64,000 nt of DNA. Origin: Erpetoichthys calabaricus (lineage: Eukaryota; Chordata; Cladistia; Polypteriformes; Polypteridae). The first letter of the stretch is position 1. Each line of letters starts with the position of its first letter. The notes beneath the pieces are model-generated. The model was not told the origin of the DNA and did no database searches. It saw only the letters and a program-made list of their open reading frames with translations. This document shows, one piece after another, positions 33,201-42,540 of the stretch. The translations under genes were made by a program, and so were the position numbers. The stretch is from positions 180,054,875-180,118,874 of the forward strand of contig NC_041402.2 of assembly GCF_900747795.2 (NCBI RefSeq), in the 5' to 3' direction.

Positions 33201-36200
33201 TGGAAAACTGAGGTTTTTGGAAAAAATATTCAGCCCTCAAAAGATAATGGTAGCCACAGATTAACAGATCATTTACTTGAAGTACTTGCATTGTTATGAC
33301 CCACAGCTTACCACTAGGTGGAGCTGTAAATCAAGTTAAAAGGCAGTTATCCACATGGGGTCCCATTTTAATTTCTTTCTCACACAGTTGTGAAGACTTG
33401 TGTGTGAGGCTGCCAAACACATACAACTTGTGATAATTCTTTCTTTTGGGAATTATTCCCTTAAGCACTGTTAATTACATTAGACACTTATGGGACTGGC
33501 GTTCCCTGTTGGCACTGGTAACTATCAGCCAGGGCTCCATCTCTCCTCATACACTTTAATTGCAACCGAGTTCAGAAAATAGGTTAAAAGGTCATTTACA
33601 CTGATTTATCGCTTACATGTAGGTTGCCACTAGGGGGTGCTTTAACCCTTCATTAAAAAAAGACTGTTAACACAAGCTCCAGTTTGTTTGGCTTCTGTCT
33701 GACACACGTGCACACAAGAAGACTCGCATGTGTTCACTGGCCTGTGTCAGGCCCCCAGTGGTAATTATTTAATTCAAATCCCCCCACTGTGCAGTGTTTC
33801 TGTGAGTGTGGGAGTAAACTTGTGCTGTGAGGAACGGAAGTTGCGCCAAGCGTTTGCTAGTGGTTTAGACTTCATCTCCACACAACAATGGAAATATTGG
33901 GTTCTGAGAAGAATTCAGTGCAGCGAAGCTTTTAATCAAGAACATTGCTGGTATCCCTTGCTGTTTATTGCATGTAAGTCACCTCCAGGGGGAGCTCTGA
34001 TCAGGTAAACACACAGATGCTCACATGCACTTCATTTGCAGTTTTGGCTGAAAACTGGTTCACGTTGCTGGGGTGTCCTTATAGTGCCTTGTAGACCAAC
34101 CTGTTGAGGTTATGCAGGCCCTCTGATAAGATCAGTCATCATTTTACCTTCTTGGTTGCAGCGCTTCCTGGCTGCCATGCGATTACCATAGACACAGACG
34201 TAGAGGTCACTGGCTCGGCCGGAGATGACATCACTCTGAAATGCACCTTCAAGTCCTCAGCGATGGTGACTTCACAGCTGTCTATTGACTGGTCCTACCG
34301 CCCAGTGAATGGAAAGACTCCACAGATGGTGAGTCAGTAGTAATCCAGCCTTCATCTTCATTCTGGATACTACTTCAAACCCCCAACCCGATTTAGAAGT
34401 TTCAATAGTGTCCCATATTGGCTCATGGTCCATTTGGAACTTAATATGTGCTTTGGTCACCTGAGTGTATAGAAAAATGCATTCTTGAAATTGGTCATCT
34501 GTATATATTAGAAAAGTAAATACAGTAATCCCTCCTCCATCGCAGGGGTTGCGTTCCAAAGCCACCCGCGAAATAAGAAAATCCGCGAAGTAGAAACCAT
34601 ATGTTTATATGGTTATTTTTATATTGTCATGCTTGGGTCGCAGATTTGCGCAGAAACACAGGAGGTTGTAGAGAGACAGGAACGTTATTCAAACACTGCA
34701 AACAAACATTTGTCTCTTTTTCAAAAGTTTAAACTGTGCTCCATGACAAGACAGAGATGACAGTTCTGTCTCACAATTAAAAGAATGCAAACATATCTTC
34801 CTCTTCAAAGGAGTGCGTGTCAGGAGCACAGAATGTCACATAGATAGAGAAAACAATCTCTAGCAAACAAATCAATAAGGCTGTTTGGCGCTTAAGTATG
34901 CAAAGCACCGCGGCACAAAGCTGTTGAAGGCGGCAGCTCACACCCCCTCCGTCAGGAGCAGAGAGAGAGAGGGAGAGAGAGAGAGAGATAGAGAGAGACA
35001 GAGTTTGTTTTTCAGTCAAAAATCAATACGTGCCCTTCGAGCTTTTAAGTATGCGAGGCACTGTGCAGCATGTCGTTTCAGGAAGCAGCTGCACAAAAGA
35101 TAGCAATGTGAAGATAATCTTTCAGCATTTTTAGACGAGCGTCCGTATCGTCTAGGTGTGCGAACAGCCCCCCTGCTCAATCCCCATACGTCAGGATCAC
35201 AGATAGTCAGCGCAAGAGAGAGAGAAAAGTAAGCAATCTAGCTTCTCAGCCTTCTGCCAATAGCGTCCCTTGTATGAAATCAACTGGGCAAACCAACTGA
35301 GGAAGCATGTACCAGAAATTAAAAGACCCATTGTCCGCAGAAATCCGCGAACCAGCAAAAAATCCGCGATATATATTTAAATATGCTTACATATAAAATC
35401 CGCGATGGAGTGAAGCCGCTAGAGGCGAAGCGCGATATAGCGAGGGATCACTGTACTGTATTTTACTAAGCATTAAGAGATTAAAAAGATTTATGCCTAC
35501 ATATATTATTATTCTGTATGAGCTAAAAACCACCGATAGTTCATAAGCCAAAGGTCAGACGTGCAGGAGAGCTGGAAAAGGATGGGCCCCTCGCGTAGAA
35601 AGAGGATGTGAACTCTTTGGCTGTTAATAAAGGTAGCAAGCGACGAGCTAGTAGGGAGTAAAGCCTTGTCAGACAGACATGATGGACAAAGGGGGGGTTT
35701 TGACACCCCCTCAGCTGAAAAATGATGGTGAAATTAATAAGGGGCAGAACTAAAGCAGGGGAATGTTCGGAGTCAGATGAGGATGAATAATGTCTTGTGT
35801 AATAAGTGCTGTAATAAATGTAGAGCTGTCCATGGCTTCCTGCCCATTGCATTTGTAGCGAGTCTGTATGTGCGCCGTACAATAAATTTTGATTCTGCTG
35901 AATGTCCTGAGACTGAGTGCCTTCACTGGGGCTGAGGGTACCCGTGCCAGTCTGCTTCCACAGTCGTGGCCAAATGTTTTGAGAATGACACATGTCTGTT
36001 TTCACAAAGTCTGCTGCTTCAGTGTTTTTACATCTTTTTGTCGGATGATTCTATGGTGTACTGAAGTAGAATTATAAGCATTTCATAAGTTTCAAAGGCT
36101 TTTATTGAAAATTACATTCGGTTTATGCAAGGAGTCAAATTTTGCAGGGTTGGCCCTTCTTTCTTGTTCAAGACCTCTGCAGTTCACCCTGGCAGGCTGT

Positions 36201-39200
36201 CAATCAACTTCTGAGCCCAATCCTGACTGATGGCAGCCCATTATTGCATTATCGATGCTTGGAGTTTGTCGGAATTTGGGAGTTTTTGTTTGAGCATTGA
36301 CCACAAGTTCTCAATGGGGATTATCCTGGCCATGGACCCCAAATTTCAATGTTTTGTTCCCCGAGCCACTTAGTTCTCATTTTTGCCTTATGGCCCAGTG
36401 CTCCATCATGCTGGATTGTTCATCGTTTTGTCACCAGACTGTTCTTGGATGGTTGGGAGAAGTTGATCTCGGAGGTTTTGGTCCCATTCTTTATTCATGG
36501 CTGTGTTCTTAGGACAAATTGTGAGTGAGCCCACTGCCTTGGTGAGAAGCAACCCCATGTGACATGAATGGTCTCAAGATGCTTTACTGTTGGCTTGACA
36601 CAGGACTGATGGTAGTGCCACTCACCTTCTCTTTTTTCTGGATGCCCAAAAGAATTGGAAAGGGGATTCATCAGAGAAAATGATCTTCCCTCAGCAGTCC
36701 AATCCCAAAATATCGGTCTGTCCCTGATGTTTTTCTTGGTTTCTTTGCTGCCCTTCTTGACACCCACCTGGCCATCCTCCAAAAGTCTTCGCCTCACTCA
36801 CACCTGCCTGCTGCCATTCCTGAGCCAGCTCTTCCCTGGTGGTTCCTGCAGCTGAATTGACTTTAGGAGACGCTCCTGACGATTGCTGGACTTTCTTGGG
36901 TGCCATGAATCCTCCTTCAGCTCTCTATTGTAACTCGATCAGCATGACAGTGACCTTCAGCCTTGTCCTCGTCAACAATTTCACCCGTGTGAACGAGAGG
37001 ATCACTGAAGTGACATCAGCAGGTCCTTTGGTGGCAGGGCTGACATGCAGTGGTTTTATGAGATGAAGTTCATTTTCATGGCAAAGAGCGACTTTGTAAT
37101 TAATTGCAATTCATCTGATCATTTTTCAGAACATTCTGGAGTTTATGCAAATTGCCTTCCTCCAAAAGTCCTCGCCTCACTCACACCTGCCTGCTGCCAT
37201 TCTTGAGCAAGCTCTGCCCTGGTGGTGCCTGCAGCTGAATCAACTTTAGGAGACGCTCCTGGTGCTTGCTGGACTTTCTTTGGCGTCCTAAGACCTTCTT
37301 CACCTCTCTATTGTAACTCGATCAGCCTGACAGAGTGACCTCCAGCCTTGTCCTCGTCGACACTTTCACCCGTGTGAACGAGAGGATCACTGAAGTGACG
37401 TCAGCAAGGCTGACATGCAGTGGAAATGGGTTTTTTGGGATAAAGTTCATTGTCATGGCAAAGAGGGACTTTGCAATTAATCACAATTCATCTGATCACT
37501 CTTCAGAACATTGGAGTTGATGCAAATTGCCATCATAAAAACTGAGGCAGCAAACTCTGTGAAAATTAATATTCCACGTCATTCTCCAAACTTTTGGCCA
37601 CGACTACAAGTGTCGCTAGGTTAATTAGACTGTCTGCAGGACATTTCCACCCTGACCTTTGGGTCTGTCAAAGGTTAGAAGGACAGTCGTCCATATATTT
37701 GACACCATCTAGCTGTGAAGTGCGGTGTCCCTGGTGCCTCTGCCTGGCCCACCTGTCTGCCATGTCTGTTGTGCTTCTCCTCAGCACAGCTGAACTATGG
37801 CTGATTGGCACTCCACTCCACTAACTGACCCCAGATCTGCTCACTCTTGTTCACTCTGCCGTGTACATTCACTGCCAATACGCACATTCCTTCTTTAGCT
37901 ACTTTACCGAATTAACTGACCACAGAGCTCTTCACTCTTCCTCGTGGTCACCCTTCTCCATAAGCGAACCCCAGGTCTCGCAGGTCATTCTCGTTGTCAA
38001 TCTGCTTATCAACCAGTCACTGCACAAACTGATCCCAAGTATTATCACGCTGCTTTTCTTTATTTATTTATTTATTTATAATATATATATATATATCATG
38101 TCAGCGTTAGAAGCCTCTTGCGTTGCACCACAGCGTGTGGTTCGTTTGACAGCATGTAGATCGGGGTAATTACATTCATGGCATTCATAGTCTGATGTTT
38201 GCCGACTTTCAGACCAACCGCAAGTGGTACCTGGTAGGTAACCACCCATACAATCAGATTGTGATTCAGACTATGAATGCCATGAATGTAATTACCCCGA
38301 TCTACAGGCTGTCAAATGAACAAACTACACGCCGTGGCGAAGGCTTCAGCGCTGACGTCTGAGGTTCAATCCCCGAGAGGGGGCTGCAGTGAGTGTGTAC
38401 GCCTGATGAGCCCAGAATTAGGGCGAAACACGTGTCGCATACTCTTTGCATTATTTGACGGTAAAACTATTCAACCACTCTATGATCTGCTTCTCGCAAC
38501 TGAAAGGGCACCGTGGCGGATGTTAGCCAACTTGCAGACCAACCACAAGCGTTACCTGGTAGGTAGCCACCCATACAATCAGATTGTGATTCAGACTATG
38601 AATGCCATGAAAATATATATATATAATATTTTTTTATTAAAATCAAAAAACATTCCATACATGTAGATCAAGCTTAACAAAACTGGTTTGAAACAAATTG
38701 ACCCCCACCCATGAGAATGAGAGCTAAGTCAGCAGAGTAGCACTTTAATAATTATATTAATATTTTTCCAGTTTTCCCCAGGAGTTATTGCCGTGAAGCC
38801 TAATGTTGCATTGGCACTTATAAGGATTAAAAGAATAGATTAGAAATAGCTTGCCCTCTTTCTCTCCCCCACCAACCCCCCAGGCCCCCATTTTGCCCCC
38901 CAACGTGAGGCTAGACCCCACTTCACCAAGTCCTAGTCCTCTGACATACCTAGAGACAGAGCAGGTCCAAAACACGCCCCCCAACAGCAGTGTATAAGGA
39001 TCAAAATAGAGATATTTATTGACAATACTATAAGCATAAAATATAATCTTAAACACGCTCTTCTTTTCATGATGACCGACAGACTGACCCCATGTACTTT
39101 TGTACTGGTCACTCTTGTCACACCAACTAGTCTCCAGTATCTTACTGTCATTCTGTATTGTGGACTGACACCAGTCATCCTCACGACACACTAGTCCAGG

Positions 39201-40537
39201 TAGCACCACTGCTCTTGTCTTACGCACCACCCGGCCCCCCAGGTATCCTCACCCTTTGTCATGTTCAGTCTGCACCGACCCCAGATCTCCTCATTCCTCA
39301 GACCAGACTGACCCACCCAACTTTTCACTTTTGTTCTTAGATGTTCTGCTGCTCAAAGCGACCCCATCCTTTTTTTTTTTTCTTCATGGTGACTTTGCAC
39401 AGTCATTATGCTTCTTAAGCTTTCACCCCAGACCTTTCAATTCATGCTCATTGTCATGGTGGCTTTTCAGCCCCCCTCACTGATTCTTGCCCCCTGCAGG
39501 TTTTCCATTACCAGGAAGAGGCCTTTCCTCCAACTGACGGGCAGTTCAAGGACAGGATCCACTGGCGGGGGGATATAAACAAGAGAGATGCATCCATTCA
39601 AATTCGAAATGCGTCCCTCAGTGACAATGGCACCTTCACCTGCTCAGTGCGAAATCCCCCAGATGTCCACGGCAGCCTGGGTGAGACCACCCTCACCGTG
39701 ACACCCAAAGGTAACAATTCACAAAGAATACAATCTTATAATGAGAAAGGAGGAGTGGAAGTGGTCAGTGTGTACTGCCCTTGAGGAGGGACCCCTAGGG
39801 GTTATCATGAGGGCATTTAAATTTGATTTTATCGTTTTTGTTCCTCCATTTTCTCCTTTAGGGTGGACCTTCTCCTTCACAGAGTTCACTCTTTTAGCTT
39901 CCTTGGTGCTCATCCCGTCTGCGCTGACACTTATCGTCCTGGCACTGATAATTGGGTACCAGAATGACCTGCTGTGTAAAAGGAGGAGCCTGGGCTACAG
40001 AACGTCACCTATTGAAGTTTCAGAGGAGTAAGTCTTGGTCTTGGGGATGCTAGTCCCCTTTGCTGTATTATGTCTGATGCTTTCATTTGTCCCTTTCAGG
40101 GAGGAGAACCTGAAGAAGAAACCCAGCATGAAGAAGAGGATGGTGATGTGCTGTGCTGAATGCTTTCAGGTGAGGGGAAAACCAGAGGTCAGTACTTTAG
40201 GGGTCACCTAACGTTGGTATGGCTTCCCTGGGAACTGCACAGTGGCATTACTAGGATGTCATCCTGTTTTGGGCATTTGGATAAAAAGGGAGGCCAACTA
40301 AATGCCAAAATTAGCTAAACCTGGAATTTTACTGGTCTTTGTCGTTAGGTGGGCAATAATCAACACTGCCCACTCGTAGGCTAGCTCCTGTTGTCCATCA
40401 TCTCTCCTTAAACTCTGATCTCTTTCTAGGAATCGGATTATGAAGAAGATGATGCCAATCAGTCATTGCAGCAGCAGCACCACCACCACCACCACCATGT
40501 AGAGAGTCATGAAGAAAATGGAGAGAAGCGGCACTAG
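22007..40537 (+). CDS. MPZL3: Myelin protein zero-like 3, complete spliced CDS
   Basis: The CDS joins 22007-22049, 34162-34328, 39500-39710, 39862-40027, 40100-40169 and 40430-40537, giving 254 aa (human about 235). Residues 1-21 are the signal peptide. Residues 22-140 form a V-type Ig domain with Cys42-Cys118, Trp58, DNGTF at 112-116 and RNPPDVHG at 121-128. Sequons lie at Asn107 and Asn113. The membrane helix spans about 149-172. The tail carries GYRTSPIEVSEE, CCAEC (213-217) and SDYEED (221-226), all matching the human MPZL3 tail (GYKKSSIEVS, CAECLDSDYEE). The human protein ends at about SDYEETY. Here about 28 more residues follow, including QQQ and seven histidines. All introns are GT-AG with matching phases. 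In mammals MPZL3 acts in skin, sebaceous gland and mitochondrial metabolism. Confidence 0.92.
22050..23154. other. MPZL3 intron 1, proximal part
   Basis: AT-rich. A short piece near 22870-22930 (GGAATGGGCAGTCCTGG) resembles one end of the hAT MITE family at 20160. Otherwise nothing recognised. Confidence 0.35.
23155..23450 (+). mobile_element. V-SINE-like retroposon, old copy
   Basis: Same order as the copy at 8748: GCGGTGGGTTGCACTGCTGC head, TTTCCTCCTGCAGTCC, ACATGCAGGTTAGGTGGA, then GATGGATGGAT tail. It is diverged, so it is an older insertion. Confidence 0.65.
23451..23959. other. MPZL3 intron 1 segment
   Basis: No gene or known repeat recognised. Confidence 0.35.
23960..24170 (-). mobile_element. 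Retrozyme/Penelope-like fragment, minus strand
   Basis: On the minus strand, GTTACCTGGTAGGTAACCAC and a CAGGTTGTGAATCAGAC segment match the repeated block at 38210-38275 and 38540-38605. Farther on come CTGATGA, CCTGGTAG and GTCAAAAGC, which could be a decayed hammerhead core (GAAA changed to AAAA), followed by an A-run. Confidence 0.45.
24178..24252. repeat. (TA)n(CA)n(CT)n microsatellite
   Basis: A compound dinucleotide tract adjoining the left end of the Tc1-like element. A GT/AC tract also adjoins its right end (25433-25463). Confidence 0.85.
24256..25433 (+). mobile_element. Tc1-like transposon, degraded
   Basis: The ends GGCCACTTTATTAGGTACAC and GTTGTACCTAATAAAATGGCC are inverted repeats. 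Both sides are microsatellite, so the element probably landed in a TA/CA tract. The transposase starts at 24380 (MGKTGECSDVERGLVVGARQ, with SISETADLLGF as helix-turn-helix). It ends with WPPQSPDLNPVEHLWDVVER near 25180-25245. Many stops and shifts lie between. Confidence 0.85.
24380..25360 (+). pseudogene. Tc1 transposase remnant
   Basis: The first 60 codons are open and give the DNA-binding domain. The middle is broken by stops. The final third retains the SPDLNPVEHLW block with the catalytic Glu. It is not functional. Confidence 0.8.
25464..26282. other. MPZL3 intron 1 segment
   Basis: No gene or repeat recognised; short ORFs lack domain features. Confidence 0.35.
28408..29290 (-). mobile_element. 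piggyBac-type element inside the Tc1
   Basis: Inverted ends CTCTTTTAGGGC and CCCTAAAAGAG, preceded by TTAA (28404-28407) and followed by TTCA (one change from TTAA). The host sequence 'ctttaa|ttcaaggg' is restored when it is removed. On the minus strand a remnant coding segment parallels the copy at 32646. It also contains an internal direct duplication of about 100 bp (28729-28834 and 28853-28954). Confidence 0.75.
29590..30500 (+). pseudogene. Tc1 transposase remnant
   Basis: The clearest reading is 29692-29952: MLDDHRILSLVKNHPLMAFC, then [20 protein letters not shown]. After frame changes come KHGGGRVTA, KKWNILQWQSTDVNPTG and a tail like that of the Tc1 at 15321. Several stops and shifts; dead. 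Confidence 0.75.
31003..32641. other. MPZL3 intron 1 segment
   Basis: No gene recognised. A weak T/A-rich tract at 32220-32310 (TAATAATAA-like) is present. Confidence 0.35.
32646..33300 (+). mobile_element. piggyBac fragment with N-terminal coding remnant
   Basis: TTAA (32642-32645) then CTCTTTCAGGGCTGATGTTG matches the terminus of the element at 28408-29290. A coding remnant follows: ATGGCATCAACATCTGGCG, then DVLSIIVESDSDFDASDLEM and RSTADRDAEHVRVADTL. An acidic Ser/Asp-rich N-terminus is typical of piggyBac transposases. No right end was found, so the copy is truncated near 33300. Confidence 0.6.
33301..34161. other. MPZL3 intron 1, distal part
   Basis: Contains two short similar stretches with 'ccactagg(t/g)gg(a/t)gct' (33310 and 33630) that suggest an old repeat. 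Otherwise nothing recognised. Confidence 0.35.
34162..34328 (+). CDS. MPZL3: MPZL3 exon 2 (Ig domain, first half)
   Basis: 167 nt after CTTGGTTGCAG, ending CAGATG|GTGAGT in phase 0. It encodes DDITLKCTFKSS and SIDWSYRP, closely matching human IKLKCTFKST and TIDWTYRP. Confidence 0.92.
34523..35453. mobile_element. Tigger/pogo-like non-autonomous element
   Basis: The ends are CAGTAATCCCTCCTCCATCG and CGATATAGCGAGGGATCACTG (inverse CAGTGATCCCTCGCTATATC). TA lies at 34521-34522 and 35454-35455. The subterminal regions share CGCGAA and ATCCGCG motifs. It is 931 bp with no transposase. A GA-rich run (34962-35003) lies inside. The pogo/Tigger assignment rests on terminal motif and TA target. Confidence 0.7.
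35454..35960. other. MPZL3 intron 2 segment
   Basis: No gene recognised. A late GTACAATAAA (35878-35887) hints at an old retroposon end, but nothing else supports it. Confidence 0.3.
35961..37606 (-). mobile_element. Degraded Tc1-like transposon with internal duplication
   Basis: The ends CAGTCGTGGCCAAATGTTTT and AAACTTTTGGCCACGACT form an inverted pair. The expected terminal TA duplications are eroded. The minus strand shows a badly broken transposase: PKKVQQSSGAS near 36900, RPIFWD near 36715, then stops throughout. A segment of about 375 bp is repeated directly (about 36775-37152 and 37158-37535). Confidence 0.75.
37607..38097. other. MPZL3 intron 2 segment
   Basis: Nothing recognised apart from a TTTA/TA tract (38055-38096) at the right edge. 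Confidence 0.35.
38098..38612 (+). mobile_element. Retrozyme- or Penelope-like unit with inverted arms
   Basis: Block B, with CCTGGTAGGTA and CAATCAGATTGTGATTCAGA, occurs twice in the same direction (38197-38290 and 38528-38612), about 330 bp apart. A second segment forms an inverted pair around the first B block: 38099-38195 is the complement of 38266-38363, both including GTAATTACCCCGATCTAC. Between the direct copies lie a tRNA-like box (GAGGTTCAATCCCC, 38361-38374) and a hammerhead core. Direct repeats of a few hundred bp around a hammerhead, with inverted partial copies, are known from Penelope-like elements and retrozymes. Confidence 0.65.
38391..38443 (+). ncRNA. Type I hammerhead ribozyme motif
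   Basis: The conserved core is complete: CTGATGA (38403-38409), stem II GCCC-AGAATTA-GGGC (38410-38424) and GAAA (38425-38428). A minimal stem III CAC/GTG follows, then TC (38435-38436) at the expected cleavage site. Stem I can form between GTACGC (38397-38402) and GCATAC (38437-38442) with one C-A mismatch. The very short stem III is typical of retroelement hammerheads that may act as dimers. Confidence 0.75.
38613..39499. other. MPZL3 intron 2, distal part
   Basis: Apparently unique sequence up to the exon 3 acceptor. The 157-aa minus-strand ORF (38757-39230) has no recognisable domain. Confidence 0.4.
39500..39710 (+). CDS. MPZL3: MPZL3 exon 3 (Ig domain, second half)
   Basis: 211 nt after CCCCTGCAG, ending CCCAAAG|GTAACA in phase 1. 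It encodes VFHYQEEAFPPTDGQFKDRI, then the second cysteine in DNGTFTCSVRNPPDVHG. Confidence 0.92.
39862..40027 (+). CDS. MPZL3: MPZL3 exon 4 (transmembrane)
   Basis: 166 nt after TTCTCCTTTAG, ending GAGGA|GTAAGT in phase 2. It encodes the membrane helix and GYRTSPIEVSEE. Confidence 0.9.
40100..40169 (+). CDS. MPZL3: MPZL3 exon 5 (cysteine-rich tail segment)
   Basis: 70 nt after CCCTTTCAG, ending TTTCAG|GTGAGG in phase 0. It encodes KKKPSMKKRMVMCCAECFQ. The basic stretch and CxxxC cluster are retained from mammalian MPZL3. Confidence 0.88.
40430..40537 (+). CDS. MPZL3: MPZL3 exon 6 (His-rich C-terminus)
   Basis: After TCTTTCTAG the exon encodes ESDYEEDDANQSLQQQ, seven His, then VESHEENGEKRH and TAG. 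The SDYEE core is conserved; the rest is an extension grown from a CAG/CAC trinucleotide tract (40469-40498). Confidence 0.88.
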   Translation, partial: ESDYEEDDANQSLQQQHHHHHHHVESHEENGEKRH

Positions 40538-41035
40538 TGTCCCCCACAGATGTAAATACAACCTGCTTGGCAAAACATCTCACTTTTACTTGGACAGTAA
40601 ATCTCAACTGGAGGGGACTGAGGTCTCCTTTGGTACTGTGGGCAAACTGCCCAATGAATGCGGTGGTCACACCTGCATCAGAAAGTGCCTGTCTACACAG
40701 TAAGAGTAGGAGACCCCCCTGCTGAATAATAGCATAACGAGTGAGCTGGCACAGATTTTTTTTTTTTTTGGGGTGGGGGGGCTCTACTCTCCCATCTGAA
40801 TATTTGTGAGTGAAAGGTCAAAGTCATTGCTGAAGTGGTGGCCATTATTATTTCTGCACATGTTTATTTGCACTCAACGGCCCAAGAAGAATTGATAAGT
40901 TGGTGCAGGAGTTGTTGAGACACCTCTGCACTTTGCCCAAACCCCACCTAGATCTCATGAAGGAAGATTTTGCTTGTGCTCTTTTTAATAAATTTACTAT
41001 ATTTTTTAATAAAATTAGAATGTTGAATACAGGGC
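40538..41035 (+). terminator. MPZL3: MPZL3 3' UTR and poly(A) signals
   Basis: AATAAA hexamers lie at 40987-40992 and 41008-41013, about 450-475 nt after the stop. A T/G-run at 40757-40790 lies inside the UTR. Confidence 0.7.
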
Positions 41036-41392
41036 CTACTATAGCTTTTGTTGGTTCCCTAGGCCAAGCTGTACAACTCATGCACAAACCTTAGATTATG
41101 GGGCACATAAAATTATTTGGGGGACTGTTGGAGGTTCCCTGTTTGTGCTCCTAGCAGACTTGTATATGGTTTTAAATTTGGTATGTTGGGGTCTCCTTGC
41201 TGTCTCGTGGGCAGTCGATTTATGTATTTTTAATCAAAGGCAGAGGATGCTGGCAAGGGCATCGTTCATATTATCATGGGCTTAGCGCCCCTTCTGGTTT
41301 CTATACAAATCATAAATGGTTGTTAGATCAATGAGGGGTTAGAGACCCCCTTGAGGTTTTGGAAGATGTGTACTTGGATATCCAGTTAAAGA

Positions 41393-41423
<31 letters not shown>

Positions 41424-42540
41424 TACATGAAGGTCATGATTTTAAACAAAATGCCTCCGAAATTTTGCTGCCCCAGAAAATTGCCTAGTTCGCCTATTTG
41501 GGAGAGTCTGCCCTGATCGAGTATTTGTTCCCAGTTTTAAGTCCTAGTTCACGCTGAACAAGCTCATTACCTGCTACGTTGTCTTGACTGACACACTGAC
41601 AGGAGAACTTTCTGGATGTGGCACAGCTAGGAGATGGACGCTTTGAAATGAAGCAGTGTCTTCAAATCCAATATTCACCTCGGTGTTAATTCACACTTCT
41701 ACCGGGGATCACTAAGTGCGCAGTACTTACTGAGATTTTACCTTTAAGTATAAGGCGCTGTATAAAGTTATAACGCAGTCCTCGAGGAGGACGCCTTGCG
41801 GCAGCACAGTTCGGCTATTTATGCGGTTACCACGAATGTTCTGCGCCCCTCTGTGTAGCAGCCGGCGCCATTGTGGCTCGGTAGAGTCTCAGCGACTCAC
41901 GACTGTTTGGCCGCTCTTTTATTGTAGGTTCTCTTGCCCCAATCTAAATATAAAATGCCTTAGTTCTGAGTCAGCAAGAGTCCACTCGCTTGCATAAGGG
42001 TGCACAACGATAAACAAGACATTGGGGCTAAGCGAGGGAGGTGCGGAAACGGGGTTTTAACTTGTAGCTTCACGTCGCCGCCCGCTCGCAAACTCGGCCT
42101 GTATGCCTGCGTGAGGATCGCAATGTTCTTGTCAGCGGACGAAAGCGACGCTCCAGGCCATGAAGACGAGGACTGCTCATACAAAGGGCATTTTATTTCA
42201 CATGGACGACTTAATGCCATGAAGCCTGTCAGCATACAAAGCGCGTTCCTATCTAAATGACATAATACAATTAAAAACAAGTATACGTCTGTTCTTGTAA
42301 AGAGGGCCTTTTAAAAACCACAAGATTACGGAATCAGTTCTTATCACTGGCTCATTTTGTGTTATTCAGAAAGCCACTTGACCAAACACGAATTGTGATG
42401 ATAATACTTTATTAGAATTAGTATTACTATTTATCCGTCATATCAAGTACAGTATAAAACTGCTATCGATGATAACGATAATAATAAAAATAACAATGAA
42501 TATCACCATAAACAGAGTTACTGAGTGACCACATGATCTA
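41036..42540. other. MPZL3-SCN2B spacer, first part
   Basis: A G homopolymer of about 28 nt lies at 41396-41423. A CpG-rich interval (about 41780-42160) looks promoter-like, but I could not attach an exon with a signal peptide or domain to it. Confidence 0.35.

Noticed and set aside
38331-38380. A functional tRNA gene
   Set aside because: Only a B-box-like GGTTCAATCCC is convincing. No full cloverleaf can be drawn, and it sits inside a repeat.
38757-39230. 157-aa minus-strand ORF
   Set aside because: Low-complexity Gly-rich tail, no recognisable domain, and it lies in MPZL3 intron 2.
40170-40200. Read-through of MPZL3 exon 5 into VRGKPE
   Set aside because: A good GTGAGG donor is present, and exon 6 restores the conserved SDYEE motif.
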